64,000 nt of DNA from Diaphorobacter caeni (GCF_015354245.1 NZ_JADKYZ010000008.1:1-64000), one strand, 5' to 3'. Positions 53,234 through 62,316 are shown, counted from the first letter of the stretch. Notes: generated from the letters alone by a model not told the origin. Numbers and translations: made by a program.

Positions 53234-53719
53234 ATGCCTTCTTTTGATACCGTCCTCGAAGCCAACTTCGTCGAAGTGAAAAACGCCATTGAAAACACCG
53301 CCAAGGAAATCGGCACGCGTTTCGATTTCAAGGGCACCTCCGCCGGCGTGGAACTCAAGGACAAGGAAATCACCATGTTCGGTGACGCCGAGTTCCAGCT
53401 CCAGCAGGTCGAGGACATCCTGCGCAACAAGCTCACCAAGCGCAACGTGGACGTGCGCTTTCTTGACATCGGCAAGCCCCAGAAGATCGGTGGCGACAAG
53501 CTCAAGCAGGTCGTCAAGGTGCGCAACGGCATCGACGCCGAGAACGCCAAGAAGATCCAGAAGGCCATCAAGGAAAGCAAGCTCAAGCTGCAGGCCGCCA
53601 TCCAGGAAGAAAAGGTCCGCGTGACCGGCGCCAAGCGCGACGATCTGCAGGCCGCCATGGCCCTGATCCGCAAGGACATCGCCGACCTGCCGCTGTCCTT
53701 CGACAATTTCCGCGACTGA
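53234..53719 (+). CDS. YajQ family cyclic-di-GMP-binding protein
   Basis: 161 residues (UPF0234). It starts [20 protein letters not shown] and has the conserved [13 protein letters not shown] and [19 protein letters not shown]. YajQ of Xanthomonas and Pseudomonas binds c-di-GMP and influences virulence transcription; the role here is inferred. Met 10 of the longer frame, with no leader, is the family N-terminus. Confidence 0.94.
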   Translation: MPSFDTVLEANFVEVKNAIENTAKEIGTRFDFKGTSAGVELKDKEITMFGDAEFQLQQVEDILRNKLTKRNVDVRFLDIGKPQKIGGDKLKQVVKVRNGIDAENAKKIQKAIKESKLKLQAAIQEEKVRVTGAKRDDLQAAMALIRKDIADLPLSFDNFRD

Positions 53720-53748
53720 TCCCGGACTTGCACCCCGCTCACGACGCC

Positions 53749-54408
53749 ATGCGCCGCCCAGCCCCATCCGTCGCCCGAACAGCCATGGTGGCTGCGTCGC
53801 TCGCCTTTGCGGCCTTGTCTGCATCCGCCCAGCAGGCCGCCCTGGTGGGCGTGCTGGGCAGCAAGGCACTGCTCGTCATCGACGGCACGTCCCCGCGCAC
53901 GCTGGGGCCGGGGGATTCCGCCTCCGGGATCAAGGTGATCTCCGTCGGGGGTGACAACGTCGTCATCGAATCCGCAGGAACCCGACTCACGCTGCGGCTG
54001 GGCGATACGCCCGTGCACGTGAGCGCCAATGGCGGCGGCGGCAAACAGCGCCTCGTGCTGCGCGCCGACTCGCGTGGTCACTTCGTGAACTCAGGTCTCA
54101 TCAACGGCAAGGTCATGCAATACATGGTCGACACCGGGGCGACGCTGGTGGCGTTCAGTCAATCTGAAGCGCTGCGCATGGGCGTGAAGTTCCAGGACGG
54201 CCAGCAGGTGATGATCGGCACCGGAAACGGCAGCGTCGCCGCGCACCGCATCAAGCTCGACAGCGTGCGCACCGGTGACATCGAATTGCGCAATGTGGAT
54301 GCCGTCGTGTTGCCCCAACCGATGCCCTACGTCCTGCTGGGCAACAGCTTTCTGAACGCGTTTCAGATGAGCCGCACGAACGATGAAATGGTGCTGGAGA
54401 GGAAATAG
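53749..54408 (+). CDS. Retropepsin-like aspartic protease (TIGR02281 type)
   Basis: 219 residues. N-terminal signal peptide (TAMVAASLAFAALSASA), a small N-terminal domain, then an aspartic protease fold with the catalytic triplet in YMVDTGATLVAFSQSEAL and later GNSFLNAFQM. Probably periplasmic and acting as a dimer. Target unknown. ATG 53749 chosen; a TTG 21 nt earlier is in frame. Confidence 0.83.
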   Translation: MRRPAPSVARTAMVAASLAFAALSASAQQAALVGVLGSKALLVIDGTSPRTLGPGDSASGIKVISVGGDNVVIESAGTRLTLRLGDTPVHVSANGGGGKQRLVLRADSRGHFVNSGLINGKVMQYMVDTGATLVAFSQSEALRMGVKFQDGQQVMIGTGNGSVAAHRIKLDSVRTGDIELRNVDAVVLPQPMPYVLLGNSFLNAFQMSRTNDEMVLERK

Positions 54409-54552
54409 TCTACGCCCATTGGGTCATGCTGCCCCTTGGTATCACCGCCTATATCCCCCCTCTGTCAAAAATGGAAGAATGATCCAGACGCCATATCGCA
54501 ATGTCCGATGTGGCCGAAGAGGCGACCGAACCACCGTCACGACAAGAGCAAG

Positions 54553-55563
54553 ATGAGCGTACTTGCAGGAAAAATCCCCATCGTCGAATCCACCTCGCCC
54601 AACGAGTACGAAGAGCTTCTGGCCCACTGGGGCGACATGCAGGCAGCTCTTGCGTTTGTGCTGCACCGCCCTCTGCAGACCGCCGATTTCCCCGCGAAGA
54701 TCCGTCAATGCGACCAGTGGCTGCAGGAGATGGTCGCGCAGGACGTGGATTCCACCCTGTACCTGATCTTCCAATTGGCCTCGACCAACAGCGCGGGCTA
54801 CAGCGCGTCGCATGCCTTGGTGTGCGCCGCGCTGTGCCACATCCTCGCGCAGGAATTCGGCCTCCCACGCAACGAGCGCGACAGTCTCGTGCGCGCGGCG
54901 TTCACCATGAACATCGGCATGACGGATCTTCAGGACGAGCTCGCCGAGCGGGCCGACCCGATCACTGCCCAGCAGCAGGAAGCCATCAACCGGCACGCCG
55001 AAAAAGGCATGGAGCTGCTCGAACATGTCGGCGTGGCCGACGATCTCTGGCTCGACTCCGTCGCCTACCACCACGCACCACGCCGCGACCGCGCACGCGA
55101 GCCACTCAAGAGCCTGCATCCCGAGGAGCGCCTCACGCACATTCTTGCCTCGGTTGACCGCTACGCGGCCTTCATCAGCCCCCGCAAGTCCCGCATGGGC
55201 CGCAGCGCCACGGACTCCATGCGCGCACTGCTCGGCAAGAACGTCTCGCAAAGCGACGAGGTGGGGTTCATTCTGGTGCGCACGGTCGGTCTGTGCCCGC
55301 CGGGCACATTCGTGAAACTGGACAACGGCGACACCGCCATCGTGCTGCGCCGGGGCGAATCCACGAGCTTTCCCATCGTCGCCAGCCTTCTCGACACCGA
55401 GGGCGAGGCCTATCCCGAGCCCGAACTGCACTACACCGTGCACGGCAAGCGCCGCGTGCTCAACGCGCTGCCCAGCAGCGCCGTGAGCATGGGTGCCAAC
55501 CACTACACCATGGTGCGCATGGGACTCATGGCTGCCGGAAGAAGGCTCGGAACACCCCCCTGA
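54553..55563 (+). CDS. Degenerate HD-GYP-like domain protein
   Basis: 336 residues. The central part follows the HD-GYP layout: YSASH (His87), LVRAAFTMNIGM where the HD pair should be, NRHAEKGMELL (His148) and AYHHAP (173-174). The HD metal pair is replaced by Met-Asn (119-120), and no GYP motif follows, so c-di-GMP cleavage is unlikely. It may be a binding or partner protein. The C-terminal part (PGTFVKLDNGDTAIVLRRGE) matches the usual domain after HD-GYP. Its stop TGA lies inside the 43-bp repeat (55555-55597). Confidence 0.75.
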   Translation: MSVLAGKIPIVESTSPNEYEELLAHWGDMQAALAFVLHRPLQTADFPAKIRQCDQWLQEMVAQDVDSTLYLIFQLASTNSAGYSASHALVCAALCHILAQEFGLPRNERDSLVRAAFTMNIGMTDLQDELAERADPITAQQQEAINRHAEKGMELLEHVGVADDLWLDSVAYHHAPRRDRAREPLKSLHPEERLTHILASVDRYAAFISPRKSRMGRSATDSMRALLGKNVSQSDEVGFILVRTVGLCPPGTFVKLDNGDTAIVLRRGESTSFPIVASLLDTEGEAYPEPELHYTVHGKRRVLNALPSSAVSMGANHYTMVRMGLMAAGRRLGTPP

Positions 55564-55620
55564 GGCGCTGCGCGCCTTCCCCCCGCTCTCGAAACGCTGC
55601 GCGTTTCGGGCTGAAGCGCG
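55555..55620. repeat. Comamonad intergenic repeat, copy 2
   Basis: First 43 bp identical to 37300-37342; then CGAAACGC-TGC-GCGTTTCG with the same hairpin as copy 1. The TGA within CCTGAGG ends the upstream HD-GYP-like gene, so insertion of the element fixes that protein's C-terminus. Bases 55621-55723 hold no gene I can support. Confidence 0.8.
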
Positions 55621-55723
55621 CTGCGATATTTGATCACGAAGCGCTGCGATAAATGGGCAGGGAAACGCTTTCACTGAGCAAAACAAAATTCCGCGTCAAA
55701 AAACTGCTAAGGCGTTGCGCGTC

Positions 55724-56272
55724 TCAGCGGTCCAAAACGCGGTTGAAAACAATCTGTTCTCTCCAGAACATGAGGTCTTTCTCAGTGATCTTTGGAACTT
55801 GGTTGAAAGCGCGCTGCAGCACCTCTTGCCCATTGAGCTTTGGGGTTATTTGCATAACCTCTCCAAACAACTCAACCCAGTGCCAAATTTCAGGCTTCCG
55901 CAGAAATACCATGGCCACCCCAATGTAGTCTTCAAAGCTGCCAGGGTCTCTGATTTCGGAGAGATGCATGGAGGCAGATTCAATGTCACTGCGGAGACCG
56001 TCGACACATTCGTCCGATTCCGTTTCATCGCCGCGGAGCTTTTTTTCAGCGTCCCAGTTGCGAAAATCTGCTGCAGCGCCCCCCGCTGCGACAACAACAA
56101 TGCGTAGGCGATCTACCAGAGAAGGGTTTTTAGGCTGCGAATACAACACATGGCCGTGTCCGGTGTCATCTAAACAATTTGCAATTTCAGTGACCCTGAA
56201 TCCATTGGCCATAGCCAACACGGCATGCCCAGCCTCATGAAAGGCGGTAATTGTTGATTGTCGCCTCGACAC
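55724..56272 (-). CDS. Stand-alone M41-like zinc metalloprotease
   Basis: 182 residues. HEAGHAVLAMA (residues 12-20), then AAGGAAADF (63-70), like the GGRAAEE motif of FtsH, and DETESDE (82-88) in the position of the third zinc ligand. All three are the landmarks of the M41 peptidase domain. No AAA or membrane segment is present. GTG start with GGAGGAG upstream. Sampled lines are about 52-53% G+C, below the chromosome, and it borders the phage block, suggesting a mobile cargo gene. Target unknown. Confidence 0.68.
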   Translation of the reverse strand: MSRRQSTITAFHEAGHAVLAMANGFRVTEIANCLDDTGHGHVLYSQPKNPSLVDRLRIVVVAAGGAAADFRNWDAEKKLRGDETESDECVDGLRSDIESASMHLSEIRDPGSFEDYIGVAMVFLRKPEIWHWVELFGEVMQITPKLNGQEVLQRAFNQVPKITEKDLMFWREQIVFNRVLDR

Positions 56273-56317
56273 GGTGCTCCTCCAGTATCGAGACAGCGTA
56301 GCACAGCGTTCGTCGCT

Positions 56318-56539
56318 TTAGATCTCGGTCACATACAACGGCAGATCCGGCGCAGGCCCGACGATCTTGCTGTCCTGGGTGAACACCTTGGCTCCCACCT
56401 GCGTCTGGCCTTTGGCGCGGAGCTGGCCGCCGCCTGGCAGGTCGACCGTGGCCGTGCCGTCCTCGTAGGCTGAGACCGTGCCCACCTGCTGCACGCCGGG
56501 GGCGAGGATCTTGCGCAGCGCTGTGTAGAAGTTAGACAT
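56318..56539 (-). CDS. Small phage structural protein (OB-like)
   Basis: 73 residues, strand-rich. The pattern GTVSAYEDGTATVDLPGGGQ resembles short OB-fold baseplate or tail-spike base proteins that follow the hub gene. Starts at ATG 56539, overlapping the hub stop by 8 nt. Last virion-type gene of the block before the M41-like gene. Function inferred from context. Confidence 0.65.
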   Translation of the reverse strand: MSNFYTALRKILAPGVQQVGTVSAYEDGTATVDLPGGGQLRAKGQTQVGAKVFTQDSKIVGPAPDLPLYVTEI

Positions 56540-58421
56540 GGCTCTCGACCTCCAAGCTCTGGGTCAGCTCTGGGAACTGCATCGCCACCGACGTCGACCG
56601 CACGATGCCGGTGCGCCAGGCGGAGCTGTCGTCGACGTATCGCAGGATCGTGCCGGGCTTGATCACGCCGCCCTTGGTTGCATTGATCGGCAGGATCATC
56701 TTGTGACGCAGACCAACGCCCGACTGCGACAGCTCGGCGATGGCGCGTTGCTGGGCGGCGCTGACCTCGGTGATGAGTGGGTGGACGACCATCTGCTTGA
56801 GGATGTCGCCCGCCGTCCCTGCGCGCGTGACATCGGCGAGGATGCCGCCCGTCTCGCCGGAGACGAAGATGCGGTTGTACGCTGGCTGATAGATGATCGA
56901 GGTGTCGTCCACCTCGCTGTAGCCCTCGGGCAGCTCGATGTCCGGCGTGAGCTGGTCGAAGCGCCACCAGGGCTGCGGCCACAGTGGCAGGACGCGCATG
57001 ATCTGATCGGTGTCGTGCGGCTGCAGGTAGCCGCCTGTCGCCGCCGCGATGTCGGCGATGGCCGAGATCCACGTGCCTTGGTGCATCCAGACGCCACCGG
57101 GCACGATCCAGTCTGTGATCTGCCAGTCAACGTCCCAACCGAAGCTCCCGCCGTTGACCGTGAGGCACTCTTGCATGAGCTGGTGGGCCGACACATCGAG
57201 TGTGTTGCCGAAGGTCTGCAGCGCCTCCAGGTCGTCGAGGTGGGCCGCGCGGCTGCGGCCGGAGATCCCGATGGTGTGCTCTGCGAATCGGCGCGTCGGC
57301 AATGGCTGCTCGGCCAGCAGTCTGAACGGCTGACCATTGACGCGCGCCTCGAGCTCGATGGGCTGGTTGTAGTTGACCGGTGTGACGGCCTCGCGTGCGG
57401 AAATGTGGAACGTGGCGCTGAACGTCCACGCCCACGAGCCGCTGTTGAGCGACATGCTGAAGCTCTCGCACGGCAGCGGATCTCCGCCCAGGTTGTCCGC
57501 TCGGCGGATCTCGACTTCATTGATCACGACGTATGTCCTTTGCGGCTGGATGACGATGGCTGCGGGTGGCAGGACTTGGCCGGGCCGCTGGCAGACGAAC
57601 ACGAGCCGCGCGTCGCCCATCGCGAGGTCCGAGAAGATGAGACGGCCCACAGTCGCCGGGTCATAGCAAGGCGTTTCAGGCTCGACGATAACTGGCGGCC
57701 GAAGCGACACCCCTGGCGGCGGCTTGCGGGCCTCTTCCCAGTGCGAGCGGATGCCCGATCTGGTCGGCAGGCCATCACGCCAGCGACCGATCTGGGCAGC
57801 ACGCATCGGTTGGCCGTTTTGCCAGTGGCTGAACACACCGGAACGCAGGCGCAGGGTGTCTTGCCACGGCACTGCCAGACCCACGCGCAGTGCGACGCCG
57901 TCTTGCCAATGGCTGAACACGCCGGAGCGTAGGCGCAGCGTGTCTTGCCAAGGCACCGACAGGCCAGTACGCAGCGCGCGGCCCTCCTGCCAGTGGCCGA
58001 CCACGCCCGAGCGTAGCGGCAAAGTGGCTTCCCAGCGCGGCTGCATGGCCGTCGGGATGGGCTTGCCCTTCTGCCACTTGGCCTCGGTAGCCACGCGCAG
58101 GCGAGCAGCTTCTTCCCATGGGGAAATGAGCGCTGCGGACGTGGGCTTGGCCTCTTGCCAGACTGACTGCAGCTCAGCACGTAAGCCGCCGCGGCTGACG
58201 TTGGCGTCCCAGCGCAAACCGACATCAGCATCCATGCCAGGCAGCTCCGCGTCGACCGATACGCAGACGCCTGTGCGCAGGGTGATGCCCTCAAGGCCGG
58301 GCAGCTCCGCGTCGACGCTGAATAAGGCGTCAGGGATGACAGCAGTGCCTTGCTCTCCGAAGACGAGCCGCCCGGAGCCGTCATTGGAGCCGCCACTGAA
58401 AACAAGCGTGCCGTTGCCCAC
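56532..58421 (-). CDS. Phage tail hub-like protein with W-rich repeats
   Basis: 629 residues. N-terminal GTLVFSGGSN and a second LIFSDLAMGDARLVF mark two similar strands. From about residues 75 to 230 there is a W-anchored repeat array with alternating units such as VPWQDTLRLRSGVFSHWQDG and GRALRTGLS. The C-terminal half (YNRIFVSGETGGILADVTRAGTAGD, VHPLITEVSAAQQRAIAEL) resembles phage tail hub/late-control-type domains. GTG start 58421, 4 nt after the upstream stop. The longer frame overlaps that gene. Role in the tail tip is inference. Confidence 0.68.
   Translation of the reverse strand: MGNGTLVFSGGSNDGSGRLVFGEQGTAVIPDALFSVDAELPGLEGITLRTGVCVSVDAELPGMDADVGLRWDANVSRGGLRAELQSVWQEAKPTSAALISPWEEAARLRVATEAKWQKGKPIPTAMQPRWEATLPLRSGVVGHWQEGRALRTGLSVPWQDTLRLRSGVFSHWQDGVALRVGLAVPWQDTLRLRSGVFSHWQNGQPMRAAQIGRWRDGLPTRSGIRSHWEEARKPPPGVSLRPPVIVEPETPCYDPATVGRLIFSDLAMGDARLVFVCQRPGQVLPPAAIVIQPQRTYVVINEVEIRRADNLGGDPLPCESFSMSLNSGSWAWTFSATFHISAREAVTPVNYNQPIELEARVNGQPFRLLAEQPLPTRRFAEHTIGISGRSRAAHLDDLEALQTFGNTLDVSAHQLMQECLTVNGGSFGWDVDWQITDWIVPGGVWMHQGTWISAIADIAAATGGYLQPHDTDQIMRVLPLWPQPWWRFDQLTPDIELPEGYSEVDDTSIIYQPAYNRIFVSGETGGILADVTRAGTAGDILKQMVVHPLITEVSAAQQRAIAELSQSGVGLRHKMILPINATKGGVIKPGTILRYVDDSSAWRTGIVRSTSVAMQFPELTQSLEVESHV
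57805..57990. repeat. Coding tandem repeat in the hub-like gene
   Basis: Roughly 90-nt units encode the W-rich array; two successive units share the stretch encoding PWQDTLRLRSGVFSHWQ. The DNA copies differ at few positions, so the array is young or homogenised. Confidence 0.75.
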
Positions 58422-58425
58422 ACGA

Positions 58426-58833
58426 TTACCCCACCAACATCGGTGTGGCAAGCACGACGACACCGCCCGCATAGATCATGCCGGTGCGCAGGCCGTCCTC
58501 GCCGATGCTCGTGCCCGAGACCTTGAATGGCCCCGCGCCGTCCTCTTCAGTCACCACATCCCCGGCAATGACGACACCGTCGCCGTTGCACCAGTCGCAC
58601 CAAACCGGCTTGCCGGTCACAAGCACGAGGTCGTTGAATGCAGCCGGTTGCAACACGATGCGGCCATCACCGTTGATCGTGCCGCATGGCTTTGCCAAGG
58701 TGCGGATCGCCAGCAGCAGTCCACCCGGTGCGGCGCGAAGCTTGAGCGATGCAGGGCCGATGCCAGCGTCGGCAAGCGTAATGCTCGCCTGATTGCGCGC
58801 AGCACGATGATCGCGTGTGATCGTCATCGTCAT
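58426..58833 (-). CDS. Phage protein of unknown function
   Basis: 135 residues, strand-rich, starting MTMTITRDHRAARNQASITLA. It contains a C-x2-C motif (WCDWC) in the middle and a hydrophobic C-terminus (MIYAGGVVVLATPMLVG). The start ATG 58833 overlaps the upstream gene's stop by 4 nt (ATGA). No family recognised. Confidence 0.6.
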   Translation of the reverse strand: MTMTITRDHRAARNQASITLADAGIGPASLKLRAAPGGLLLAIRTLAKPCGTINGDGRIVLQPAAFNDLVLVTGKPVWCDWCNGDGVVIAGDVVTEEDGAGPFKVSGTSIGEDGLRTGMIYAGGVVVLATPMLVG

Positions 58834-59171
58834 AGCTGGTCCTCGCGCACGGCCACCACTGGACCTGCCGCAGTGGTCTTGTGCTCTTCGTAGGGGTCGA
58901 TGGCGACTGCGTGGTACTTCTCGCCGATCTCCAGCCCGCGCGCTGTGTACCAACCTTGATCGTCGCTGTAACCTTCCCACGCTCGATAGCCGTCGATAGC
59001 TCGAAAGAGCCAGATCCGTCCATTTTTAAACGGGCTCTCGGGCGAGCTGGGTGTGAGTTTGATCATGACGCGGTCTCTGACGCAGCCACTCGCGATGCCC
59101 GGCCACCGGAAGTCGCGCACAAAATTTGAAGACAGGCCTACAAGCGATGAAAGAGTGGTGAGTTCGGCCAT
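58830..59171 (-). CDS. Phage protein of unknown function
   Basis: 113 residues. A mixed strand pattern with IWLFRAIDGYRAWEGYSDDQ and VVAVREDQL. Very good SD (GGAGGTGAT) before ATG 59171. Packed between neighbours, 1 nt from the gene before and a 4-nt overlap with the one after. No family recognised. Confidence 0.6.
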   Translation of the reverse strand: MAELTTLSSLVGLSSNFVRDFRWPGIASGCVRDRVMIKLTPSSPESPFKNGRIWLFRAIDGYRAWEGYSDDQGWYTARGLEIGEKYHAVAIDPYEEHKTTAAGPVVAVREDQL

Positions 59172-59172
59172 A

Positions 59173-60369
59173 TCACCTCCACGGACCCGTCACATCGATA
59201 AGCGTTACACCTGTTGGCACATTGGGCGGACTATTTGTACCCGTCGCAAGAGCCATTAGCTTTCGATTCACAAATGGCCCAGAACCAGACACAAAGTCAC
59301 CGTGAGCAATCTTTCCGTAGACTGTGGACTGCGGTATGTGAAGCACTCCTGGGATGATGGCGCGAGGAGTTTTACCGTCTGACGCAGGCACATAGCGTCG
59401 CGAGTATTTGAGTTCGCCATCCACGTCCGATGGGAAGGTTCCCAAAGTGTTGTCGCCCCCACTCAGCGAATTTGATCCGCAAAATGGAAAGCTGGTAAGT
59501 GCCTTTGCACCTGCCGATCCACCCATTTCACGTGCTGCATATATGCTATCTGCCCCGCTGCTAGCCAAAGCGAACGTGCCATTCGAGAAGAAGCTTGCGG
59601 TTCCGACGGTGCCCCCAGCTCCACAAGAGATGGCAGCGCAGAACGGGTCGCCCGCTGGATTCAACGGGATCAGATCGCCGAAGCCTCGTACAGGAGCAGA
59701 TATAGCCGTCGCAGCGGAGGGCCTCCCCGCAGAGATGGCAGTGAGCAGCATCCTCGAATCCGCCATCAGCGAATAGATGATCGCAGCAGTGGTGGTCACA
59801 GTGGATTTGATCTGATAGCCACCGCCCGAAATTTGCGCATCGGTCGGGAACGGATTGACCCCTGTATCCAGATCCGTCATCGACTCATAGCCGCGAATTC
59901 GGGCACTGTTCGAACCCGTATCATCAACGCGCAAACAGAAACCAGGCGACTGCGGATCAATGCTCTTGAAAACTGCTTTTCCGGTGCCGTAGAAAGGCCG
60001 ATCCCATCCGCCGACTGGCGCATATCGGCAAGTGATCGTCCCAGTCGCCACACCATTGGGGGCATCCGTCTCGAATGTCACGGTGCTGCCCGATACGCTC
60101 AAGATGCGTGCCTCGCCATTGAGTTGCGCGGGCGAGGTCACCCCTGCGAAAAGCACCACCGAGTAATACTCGAACGAGATCCCAGCAGGGAACACCGCTG
60201 TGCCTACACCATCTGTCACGCTGACCGATAGCGCCGTGCTCTCACCGAAGCCAGTGATCAGAAACGCATACAACGCGGCCAGGTAGCCACCGCCGCCTGC
60301 CGAGCCATCGATCTGCGGCGCACCGCGAAACGACGAAGACATCCATTTGACCGGGTAAGTTTTTGCCAT
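59173..60369 (-). CDS. Phage virion-type protein
   Basis: 398 residues, rich in Gly, Ser and Thr, no membrane segment. It has a repetitive strand pattern and a mid-protein GTASFFSNGTFALASSGADS. Gene position and composition suggest a tail or capsid decoration protein, but no motif proves it. ATG 60369. 19 nt after the upstream gene's stop. Confidence 0.6.
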   Translation of the reverse strand: MAKTYPVKWMSSSFRGAPQIDGSAGGGGYLAALYAFLITGFGESTALSVSVTDGVGTAVFPAGISFEYYSVVLFAGVTSPAQLNGEARILSVSGSTVTFETDAPNGVATGTITCRYAPVGGWDRPFYGTGKAVFKSIDPQSPGFCLRVDDTGSNSARIRGYESMTDLDTGVNPFPTDAQISGGGYQIKSTVTTTAAIIYSLMADSRMLLTAISAGRPSAATAISAPVRGFGDLIPLNPAGDPFCAAISCGAGGTVGTASFFSNGTFALASSGADSIYAAREMGGSAGAKALTSFPFCGSNSLSGGDNTLGTFPSDVDGELKYSRRYVPASDGKTPRAIIPGVLHIPQSTVYGKIAHGDFVSGSGPFVNRKLMALATGTNSPPNVPTGVTLIDVTGPWR

Positions 60370-60388
60370 GGGTCTATCTCAAAATGAA

Positions 60389-61882
60389 TCAGGAAAAGGT
60401 GCTCTCGGGCGGGTTGCCCGAATCACCGCGCTGCACGATCCAGAAGCTGTCGCTGGGACCAGCGGGCGAGCCCGGCTGAATGCAGCGGACCAGACCGATC
60501 TGCGCCTCCGCGCCAATCGTGTCGATGAACTGCGCGTTGTTGTTGGTGAAGCCACCGCTCCAGCCGGATGCGCGAACGGTGAGGTACGGAGCGCCACCCG
60601 CTTGAGGATTCGGTGGCGAGAAGTTCTGGTTGACTGTGCCGGTGGCGATCAGGCCGAGCTTGTCGCCGATCAGGTCAAACGTCACGCCGTCGTTGCGAAA
60701 CTTGAAGCCCCAGCGCTGCGTGATCGTGCCGAGGTTGTTGACCTCGATGAGCACCACGTCCGCCTGGTACTTGCCGATGGCCTCGCCAATGCCGGGATCG
60801 ATGCCGTCGTACCACTTGATGCCGTCCCACGTCTTCTGCGAATAAAAGCGCGACACACGGGCGAAGCGGTCGCCCTGGCGCAGTGCAGTCGAGAAGATGG
60901 CTCCAGCAGGAAACGCATAGCCAATCGGATTTTTGAGACGCACGCGTCCGTCGATACGCACCTCGGCTAGCTGGCTGTAGACCTCGGTGCGGGCGTTGAC
61001 GCGCACCTTGGCCGGGTAGTCGGTCAAATCGGTGAAACGCACCGTGCCCGCGTCCAGATCTTCTTCGTAGCCGGTGAAAATCTCCGCGCCATCCGCACCC
61101 ACCACTTGCGTGAGCGAGAGCCGCTCATGACCAACGTTGTAGACCATGCCAACAGCCGGTTCAAACTCCGGGCCATAGTAGTTTTGCGCTGTGGTGGCTG
61201 TGTCGCCATCGTGGGCGAAGATCACGCGGCCATCGGCGGGCAGCGCTGCAGGATCGATGCCCATCAGGTCGACGTCGACCGGCAGGAAGATCAGGCTCAC
61301 CGCCGAATAGCTGAGCGTGCTGGGGAGCACCGGCCACGGCCGCCAGACCTTGCCGGTTTCCACCACGCCCACGTCGGCCGCCGCATACCACCATTCAGCC
61401 TTTTGCTCGGGTGTGAGCGATGTGTCTGGCACGAAGTCGCCGAACTGCAATTCGACGCCACCGCGCGCAAAGTCCACCTTGCCGCGCATGTGCAGGCCAG
61501 TGATGCTGCCGTTCGCGTCGACATTGGCCCAGAGCGTCGTGCCCTGCGTATCAACCACGGATAGGACAAAGCCGCCTTGGCCAGCGCGCAGCGGGCTTGC
61601 ATCCGTGTTGAAAAACAGGCTCGCCGTGGTCCACTGCGTGGCCTGCGTCCAGAGGCTCAGCAACTGGAAATCACTCGGCCCGGTCCCGCCAACGACGTAG
61701 TCATAAATCGTGACCAGACCCGACTCGTAGTTGATCTTTCCGCAGGCGATACCTGCGGTCGTGTCCGTCCAGCCGCGATAGATGATCCCGTCCTGGTCGC
61801 GGTACATCGTGCCCATCCAGCGGAACAGCACGCTGTTCGGCACGATCAGGTGCGTGGTGTACGGGCACAGATCAATCACCAC
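60389..61882 (-). CDS. Phage virion protein, downstream part of a frameshifted gene
   Basis: 497 residues from a GTG at 61882. Strand-rich, with GGVELQFGDFVPDTSLTPEQ and FVLSVVDTQGTTLWANVDAN. Reading back without the 8-bp duplication at 61921-61940 joins it in frame to the upstream protein through SAPRAKSQTYTPAEVVIDLC. It is therefore probably the C-terminal part of a ~640-residue protein interrupted by the duplication. Confidence 0.6.
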   Translation of the reverse strand: MVIDLCPYTTHLIVPNSVLFRWMGTMYRDQDGIIYRGWTDTTAGIACGKINYESGLVTIYDYVVGGTGPSDFQLLSLWTQATQWTTASLFFNTDASPLRAGQGGFVLSVVDTQGTTLWANVDANGSITGLHMRGKVDFARGGVELQFGDFVPDTSLTPEQKAEWWYAAADVGVVETGKVWRPWPVLPSTLSYSAVSLIFLPVDVDLMGIDPAALPADGRVIFAHDGDTATTAQNYYGPEFEPAVGMVYNVGHERLSLTQVVGADGAEIFTGYEEDLDAGTVRFTDLTDYPAKVRVNARTEVYSQLAEVRIDGRVRLKNPIGYAFPAGAIFSTALRQGDRFARVSRFYSQKTWDGIKWYDGIDPGIGEAIGKYQADVVLIEVNNLGTITQRWGFKFRNDGVTFDLIGDKLGLIATGTVNQNFSPPNPQAGGAPYLTVRASGWSGGFTNNNAQFIDTIGAEAQIGLVRCIQPGSPAGPSDSFWIVQRGDSGNPPESTFS

Positions 61883-62316
61883 TTCCGCGGGCGTGTAGGT
61901 CTGGCTCTTGGCGCGTGGTGCCGATGCGCCGATGCGCCGACACGGTAGCGCGCAACGAAAGACGATCCCGAGAGCACCTCTTCGCCGACGCTCGTCGTGC
62001 CGTACTCACCACCCTTCATCGTGTTGCTGGTGCTCGAGACTGAACCATCCGTAATCGAACGTTCGAATGCATCTGCTTCTTCGTGGTCGGACTTGTAGGA
62101 TTCGGTGGAGCGGTCAAGGGACACCACCTTGAGTGAGACGTCACGTCCAGTGATGGTGCCCATCTCGCCGATGAATTTTCCGTCCATCCCAGCGCACACG
62201 GTTCGCGCGACGATGATCCGGTTGTCGTTTGTGGTGCCTGTTTCCTCGGTCAGCGTGGCGCTCGTTGTTGGGCCCGTGCGGATCGTGAAAGGTCGGTTGA
62301 CGTATTTGATTGCCAT
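61876..62316 (-). CDS. Phage virion protein, upstream part of a frameshifted gene
   Basis: 146 residues, N-terminal MAIKYVNRPFTIRTGPTTSA, then GTITGRDVSLKVVSLDRSTE. The last ~20 residues (ASAHRHHAPRARPTRPRKW) look like a shifted frame, since they follow the 8-bp tandem duplication. Without one copy the frame continues into the 497-residue ORF. Probably an N-terminal fragment of a broken gene. Confidence 0.6.
   Translation of the reverse strand: MAIKYVNRPFTIRTGPTTSATLTEETGTTNDNRIIVARTVCAGMDGKFIGEMGTITGRDVSLKVVSLDRSTESYKSDHEEADAFERSITDGSVSSTSNTMKGGEYGTTSVGEEVLSGSSFVARYRVGASAHRHHAPRARPTRPRKW
61921..61940. repeat. 8-bp tandem duplication (2.5 copies)
   Basis: CCGATGCG at 61921-61928 and again at 61929-61936, then CCGA. 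The extra copy shifts the reading frame of the gene at 62316-60389; deleting one unit restores it. Confidence 0.9.
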
